From positions 1 to 8,959 of the forward strand of contig CANROL010000038.1 in the NCBI GenBank assembly GCA_947632255.1: 8,959 bases of DNA, read 5' to 3'. A model generated the notes under the pieces. The model saw only the letters and a list, made by a program, of their open reading frames with translations, was not told the DNA's origin and made no database searches. The stretch is from an uncultured Bacilli bacterium. GTDB lineage: Bacteria; Bacillota_I; Bacilli_A; RF39; UBA660. Shown piece by piece: positions 6,869-8,959 of the stretch. Each line of letters starts with the position of its first letter. The stretch's first letter is position 1. The position numbers and the translations under genes are program-made.

Positions 6869-6876
6869 TCTCCTTT
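6869..6876 (-). promoter_or_regulatory. Ribosome binding site deciding a TTG start
   Basis: AAAGGAGA on the minus strand lies 7 nt upstream of TTG at 6861. It is the strongest argument for this non-ATG start, since the next ATG is over 50 bp further in. Confidence 0.7.
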
Positions 6877-6884
6877 AGATAGTT

Positions 6885-6912
6885 ATTATAGCACTTTTCA
6901 AATAAATTGCAA
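6885..6912 (-). promoter_or_regulatory. Extended -10 promoter of the 242-residue gene
   Basis: On the minus strand, TGCTATAAT (perfect -10 at 6885-6890 with the extended TG) lies 16 bp downstream of TTGCAA (6907-6912). The predicted start near 6878 leaves a short leader that contains the Shine-Dalgarno site. Confidence 0.7.
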
Positions 6913-6948
6913 GTTAGCTTAAAAATACATTAATAAAAAAGCAATAGT

Positions 6949-7485
6949 CTAATTTTTAACTAAAGCTCTTTCTTTACATAATTGATAAACATAATTAGTA
7001 GTTAAGCAGTCTTCAATACTTCTATGAGAACCATAATCTAAGGCAAAGTAATGTTTTAAAGTTTCTAATTTATGGTTAAAGGTTTCGGGGATAAACATTC
7101 TCGCAAGTATTACAGTATCAATACTTTCATTAACTAATGGTTTTAAATTTTGTTTTAAAATATTTTCTGTTATAAAACTTAAATCAAATTTAGCATTATG
7201 AGCCACGAGAGGTAAATCCTCAATAAATTCTAAAAATTTAGGCAAAACTTCTTCAATACTTAAAGAGTCTTTTACTAATTCATCATCGATTCCGGTTATA
7301 TCAGTAATATTTTTGGGAATATTATTAATAGGTTTTACTAAATAGCTAAATTCACTATCTAATTTATTATTTTTATATTTTAAAGCCCCAATTTCTATTA
7401 TTTCATTAAAAAAAGGATCAAAGCCAGTTGTTTCTAAATCAAATACAACATAATCATCAACAAATTGTTTTTCAATATTTTTCAT
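6949..7485 (-). CDS. DnaQ/PolC-type DEDDh 3'-5' exonuclease
   Basis: The 178-residue product is a stand-alone exonuclease domain of the DnaQ superfamily, which removes nucleotides from 3' ends using two metal ions. All catalytic positions of the DEDDh type are visible: D16 and E18 in VFDLETTGFDP (Exo I), D101 in VAHNAKFDLSFI (Exo II), and H154 and D159 in SHRSIEDCLTT (Exo III, HxxxxD). The pattern is close to the proofreading domain of PolC and to epsilon-like proteins (PTHR-type DnaQ). Whether it proofreads, trims RNA or degrades DNA cannot be decided. The start overlaps the engB stop as ATGA, and no Shine-Dalgarno is seen upstream, so translation probably depends on engB. No strong terminator follows it. 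Confidence 0.92.
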   Translation of the reverse strand: MKNIEKQFVDDYVVFDLETTGFDPFFNEIIEIGALKYKNNKLDSEFSYLVKPINNIPKNITDITGIDDELVKDSLSIEEVLPKFLEFIEDLPLVAHNAKFDLSFITENILKQNLKPLVNESIDTVILARMFIPETFNHKLETLKHYFALDYGSHRSIEDCLTTNYVYQLCKERALVKN

Positions 7486-8063
7486 AATAAATTAGTAATT
7501 AATTCATATACTTCATCTTTACCTTTTTTAGTAATGGTAGAAAAAGTAATAAATTGTTCCTCCTCTTTTAATTTTAAAGTATCTTTAATTATTTTATTTT
7601 GTTTTTCACGGGCACTTTTTTTAACTTTATCATATTTAGTAGCAATAATTTTAATATTTAAATTATAATATTTTAAGAAATCATACATTAAGCAATCATC
7701 TTCACTAGGTTTATGACGATAATCAATAAGTAAAAAAACACATTTTAAAGAATCACGACTTTTAATATAGTCTTCGATCATCATCCCAAACTTTTTTTGT
7801 CTTCCTTGACTAACCGCGGCATAGCCATAACCAGGAACATCAACAAAGTAAAAAGCATTATTAATTAAATAAAAATTAAGGGTTTGAGTTTTACCAGGTT
7901 TAGATGAGGTATGGGCAAAGTTTTTGCGATTAATAATGGTATTAATAAAACTGGATTTGCCCACATTACTTTTACCTACAATTAAAAATTCAGGTAAGTT
8001 AGTTTGGGGATATTGACTTGTTCTAACTGCGATTGATTCTAATTTTACGTCGTTAATTTGCAT
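7482..8063 (-). CDS. engB: Ribosome biogenesis GTPase YsxC/EngB (YihA)
   Basis: This essential GTPase of the TrmE-Era-EngA-YihA family assists large ribosomal subunit assembly. The 193-residue product shows all G motifs: G1 GKSNVGKS (30-37), a G2 region with KPGKTQTLNFY (55-65), G3 DVPGYG (75-80), G4 TKYDK (142-146; usually TKADK) and G5 around FSTITKKG (174-181). GYGYA after G3 and LIDYRHKPSEDD (112-123) are typical of the subfamily. The reading frame stays open upstream to 8111, but the ATG at 8063 is chosen. It has GGTGAT 7 nt upstream, gives the family's usual N-terminus, and the longer version would put the start inside the promoter. It ends in TGA overlapping the exonuclease start. Confidence 0.96.
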   Translation of the reverse strand: MQINDVKLESIAVRTSQYPQTNLPEFLIVGKSNVGKSSFINTIINRKNFAHTSSKPGKTQTLNFYLINNAFYFVDVPGYGYAAVSQGRQKKFGMMIEDYIKSRDSLKCVFLLIDYRHKPSEDDCLMYDFLKYYNLNIKIIATKYDKVKKSAREKQNKIIKDTLKLKEEEQFITFSTITKKGKDEVYELITNLL

Positions 8064-8090
8064 AACTTTAATCACCAAGATTATTATAAT
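8058..8090 (+). promoter_or_regulatory. Possible promoter of the 120-residue gene, overlapping the engB promoter
   Basis: On the plus strand TATAAT lies at 8085-8090, and TATTAT at 8082-8087 is 18 bp downstream of TTGCAT (8058-8063). No other good plus-strand promoter precedes the gene. The elements overlap the -10 of the minus-strand engB promoter, so the two directions might exclude each other. The -35 is weak. Confidence 0.3.
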
Positions 8091-8111
8091 ATATTTTAGT
8101 TTTTTTTGCAA
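8083..8111 (-). promoter_or_regulatory. SigA-type promoter of engB-exonuclease
   Basis: On the minus strand, TTGCAA (8106-8111) and TATAAT (8083-8088) are separated by 17 bp. Transcription should begin near 8076, giving a leader of about 13 nt that holds GGTGAT. This matches the very short leader of nusB. Confidence 0.68.
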
Positions 8112-8134
8112 ATGTTAGCGAATAAAATGATAGA

Positions 8135-8142
8135 AAAGGAGG
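8135..8142 (+). promoter_or_regulatory. Strong ribosome binding site deciding the start at 8151
   Basis: AAAGGAGG, a full match to the anti-Shine-Dalgarno, sits 8 nt upstream of the ATG at 8151. The frame is open further upstream to a TTG at 8106, but that start has no ribosome site. Confidence 0.85.
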
Positions 8143-8150
8143 ATTTTGCT

Positions 8151-8513
8151 ATGGCCTTTTTTGATAGTGATAATTTTCCTCCTAATATTGATCCCCAAGC
8201 TTTTTCTTTTTTGGCGGTGTTAATTGGTTCGGCTTGTGTTGGGGATTATTCCGTTAATGAACAAAATAGTATTGGTAACTGGTTAATTTTAGTGGGACAA
8301 TTTTTACTCACTAATGCTGCCCAACAACAACTAATTGAATCAAGAATTGAAAATACTAATATTAATATTAATAGTAGACAAGCTAAAAGTGGTGGTAATG
8401 TTTATTCAGGTACTGGTAAAAGTAATCAAAATCAAAGAAATGAAGTGGATTTTTTACTTGATGCTGTAAAAAAAATGCAAAAAGAATTAAATAATTTAAA
8501 AGATAAAGATTAA
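8151..8513 (+). CDS. Small protein of unknown function with hydrophobic N-terminal half and C-terminal helix
   Basis: The family is not recognised. The 120-residue product has an acidic, Pro-containing start (MAFFDSDNFPPNIDP). Moderately hydrophobic helices follow at about 17-30 (AFSFLAVLIGSACVG) and about 41-56 (IGNWLILVGQFLLTNA), which may be amphipathic or membrane-associated. Next come QQQLIES, a polar Asn/Ser/Gly-rich linker (about 66-97) and a short coiled-coil-like tail (VDFLLDAVKKMQKELNNLKD, 99-118). There is no signal peptide. The start is fixed by an excellent AAAGGAGG, so it is probably well translated. It is divergent from engB and ends at an intrinsic terminator, so it looks like a single-gene unit. 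The length, ribosome site and layout argue for a real gene; no function can be assigned. Confidence 0.8.
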   Translation: MAFFDSDNFPPNIDPQAFSFLAVLIGSACVGDYSVNEQNSIGNWLILVGQFLLTNAAQQQLIESRIENTNININSRQAKSGGNVYSGTGKSNQNQRNEVDFLLDAVKKMQKELNNLKDKD

Positions 8514-8520
8514 ATTAGAG

Positions 8521-8547
8521 TGTCGAAAAATGATAACCTTTGTCGAA
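8521..8547 (+). promoter_or_regulatory. Pair of TGTCGAA motifs (candidate Spo0A boxes)
   Basis: TGTCGAA occurs at 8521-8527 and again at 8541-8547, same orientation, exactly 20 bp from start to start (about two helical turns). TGTCGAA is the core consensus of the box bound by the sporulation regulator Spo0A. The pair lies after the stop of the 120-residue gene and about 15 bp upstream of a possible -35 for the Rpn gene. The second copy touches the terminator stem. No spo0A gene is in the window. Confidence 0.45.
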
Positions 8548-8572
8548 GTAAGCGAAATCGCTTGCTTTTTCT
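8546..8572 (+). terminator. Intrinsic terminator after the 120-residue gene
   Basis: AAGTAAGCG (8546-8554) pairs with CGCTTGCTT (8559-8567) around a 4-nt loop, with one G-T wobble, followed by TTTCT. It is the most GC-rich hairpin of the intergenic gaps and is well placed 32 bp after the stop. Confidence 0.85.
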
Positions 8573-8590
8573 ATTTTAATTATATATTAT
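8562..8590 (+). promoter_or_regulatory. Possible promoter of the Rpn-family gene
   Basis: TTGCTT (8562-8567) and TATTAT (8585-8590) are 17 bp apart. The -35 half lies in the descending arm of the upstream terminator hairpin. The match is moderate, and the predicted start near 8597 would leave the Shine-Dalgarno site almost at the 5' end. Confidence 0.4.
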
Positions 8591-8612
8591 AGCTCCTTGA
8601 AAGGAGGCAAAT

Positions 8613-8959
8613 ATGCAAACTGATTATAAAATAGATCTAAAAGAAGATTTATTATTTAAGAAAATATTTTCTAATCAATTAGTCTTAGAAGATTTAGTAA
8701 ACTCTTTTTTAGATGTCATGGATATTAAGGAAAGATTTTATGCCATAAAGTGTGATGCTGAAGCTTCAATTCTACCTAATACTAAAGATATTAAAGTATA
8801 TGCTGGTGATGTTATAGCAACCTTAAGTAATTGGGATATTGTTTGTATTGAAATGTTTAAAAATAAATTTGGTCGTCACGAATATAAAAAGGCAATGTGT
8901 TATCTAACTAGGTTATATAGTAACCAAATGTCTAAAAGTGATGCCAAATATGAAAATAT
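8613..8959 (+). CDS. Rpn / PDDEXK_2-family nuclease (putative transposase), 5' part; runs off right edge
   Basis: From an ATG with AAAGGAGG (8600-8607) 5 nt upstream, 115 complete codons are open to the edge. The product matches the start of Rpn (recombination-promoting nuclease) or PD-(D/E)XK transposase-like proteins: a D-x-x-FKKIF block (LKEDLLFKKIFS, 9-20), SFLDVMDI (31-38), a catalytic strand AGDVIATLSN (64-73) with D66, and DIVCIEM (75-81) with E80. R88 and the helix ending in LTRLY follow, where the family has R..yYwsklY. The usual third catalytic residue is in ExQ; here the motif reads E-M-F, so Gln is replaced. Either activity is altered or another residue substitutes. Rpn proteins are common multi-copy accessory genes in Firmicutes. 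No insertion-sequence ends are visible inside the window, and the C-terminal half is missing. Confidence 0.82.
   Translation, partial: MQTDYKIDLKEDLLFKKIFSNQLVLEDLVNSFLDVMDIKERFYAIKCDAEASILPNTKDIKVYAGDVIATLSNWDIVCIEMFKNKFGRHEYKKAMCYLTRLYSNQMSKSDAKYEN

Noticed and set aside
6895..6960. Terminator after the exonuclease gene
   Set aside because: T-runs are present, but I could not form a stem with more than a few A-T pairs; readthrough or a factor-dependent end is as likely.
7465..7668. Plus-strand open frame of about 67 codons
   Set aside because: It is antisense to the end of engB and the start of the exonuclease, both firmly identified.
8064..8111. N-terminal extension of engB with a hydrophobic stretch
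   Set aside because: It translates the promoter and leader region; the ATG at 8063 has the ribosome site and gives the family N-terminus.
8106..8150. Upstream TTG start for the 120-residue gene
   Set aside because: No ribosome site, and the in-frame ATG at 8151 has a perfect one.
8514..8959. Insertion sequence carrying the Rpn-like gene
   Set aside because: No terminal inverted repeats or target duplication can be seen, and the right end is outside the window; Rpn genes often lack IS structure.

Overview
The window is very AT-rich (G+C well under 30% by eye) and densely coded. It looks like chromosome from a low-GC Firmicute or Mollicutes-related lineage, such as the small-genome uncultured gut Bacilli. 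UGA works as a stop: nusB and engB both end in TGA, and tryptophan is encoded by TGG. That excludes the Mycoplasma/Spiroplasma code and fits Bacilli, Erysipelotrichia or Acholeplasma/RF39-like organisms. The lineage is inferred from gene content and cannot be proven from this window.

Region 1 (1-6076, minus strand) reads as one long operon, transcribed right to left from a promoter at about 6048-6076. The order is nusB, a HipA-like kinase-fold protein, xseA, two tandem paralogous coiled-coil membrane proteins of unknown function, xseB, proS (archaeal/eukaryotic-type prolyl-tRNA synthetase), and the 5' part of a spoIVB-like sporulation protease that runs off the left edge. Most of these genes overlap by 4-11 bp or lie 1-4 bp apart. 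The backbone resembles the widespread Firmicutes order nusB-(folD)-xseA-xseB-ispA-dxs-tlyA-argR-recN-spoIVB-spo0A. Here folD, ispA, dxs, tlyA, argR and recN are absent from the interval, and the kinase, the paralogue pair and proS occupy it.

Region 2 (6106-6912, minus) is a stand-alone unit: an extended -10 promoter, a TTG-started 242-residue protein of unknown function, and an intrinsic terminator. Region 3 (6949-8111, minus) is a two-gene unit with its own promoter: engB/ysxC (ribosome-assembly GTPase) coupled through ATGA to a DnaQ/PolC-type 3'-5' exonuclease.

Region 4 (8151-8959, plus) is divergent. It holds a 120-residue protein of unknown function with a strong Shine-Dalgarno site, an intrinsic terminator, and the start of an Rpn/PDDEXK_2-family nuclease gene cut by the right edge. 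Two perfect copies of TGTCGAA, the Spo0A-box core, lie exactly 20 bp apart in the short gap before the Rpn gene. With the spoIVB-like gene at the other end, this suggests the organism sporulates or descends recently from sporulators.

The best leads for something undescribed are the duplicated coiled-coil membrane proteins inserted between the two subunits of exonuclease VII, the HipB-less HipA-like protein in the same operon, and the possible Spo0A-box pair before the Rpn gene. No rRNA, tRNA, CRISPR array or complete insertion sequence was seen. No gap between genes exceeds about 105 bp.
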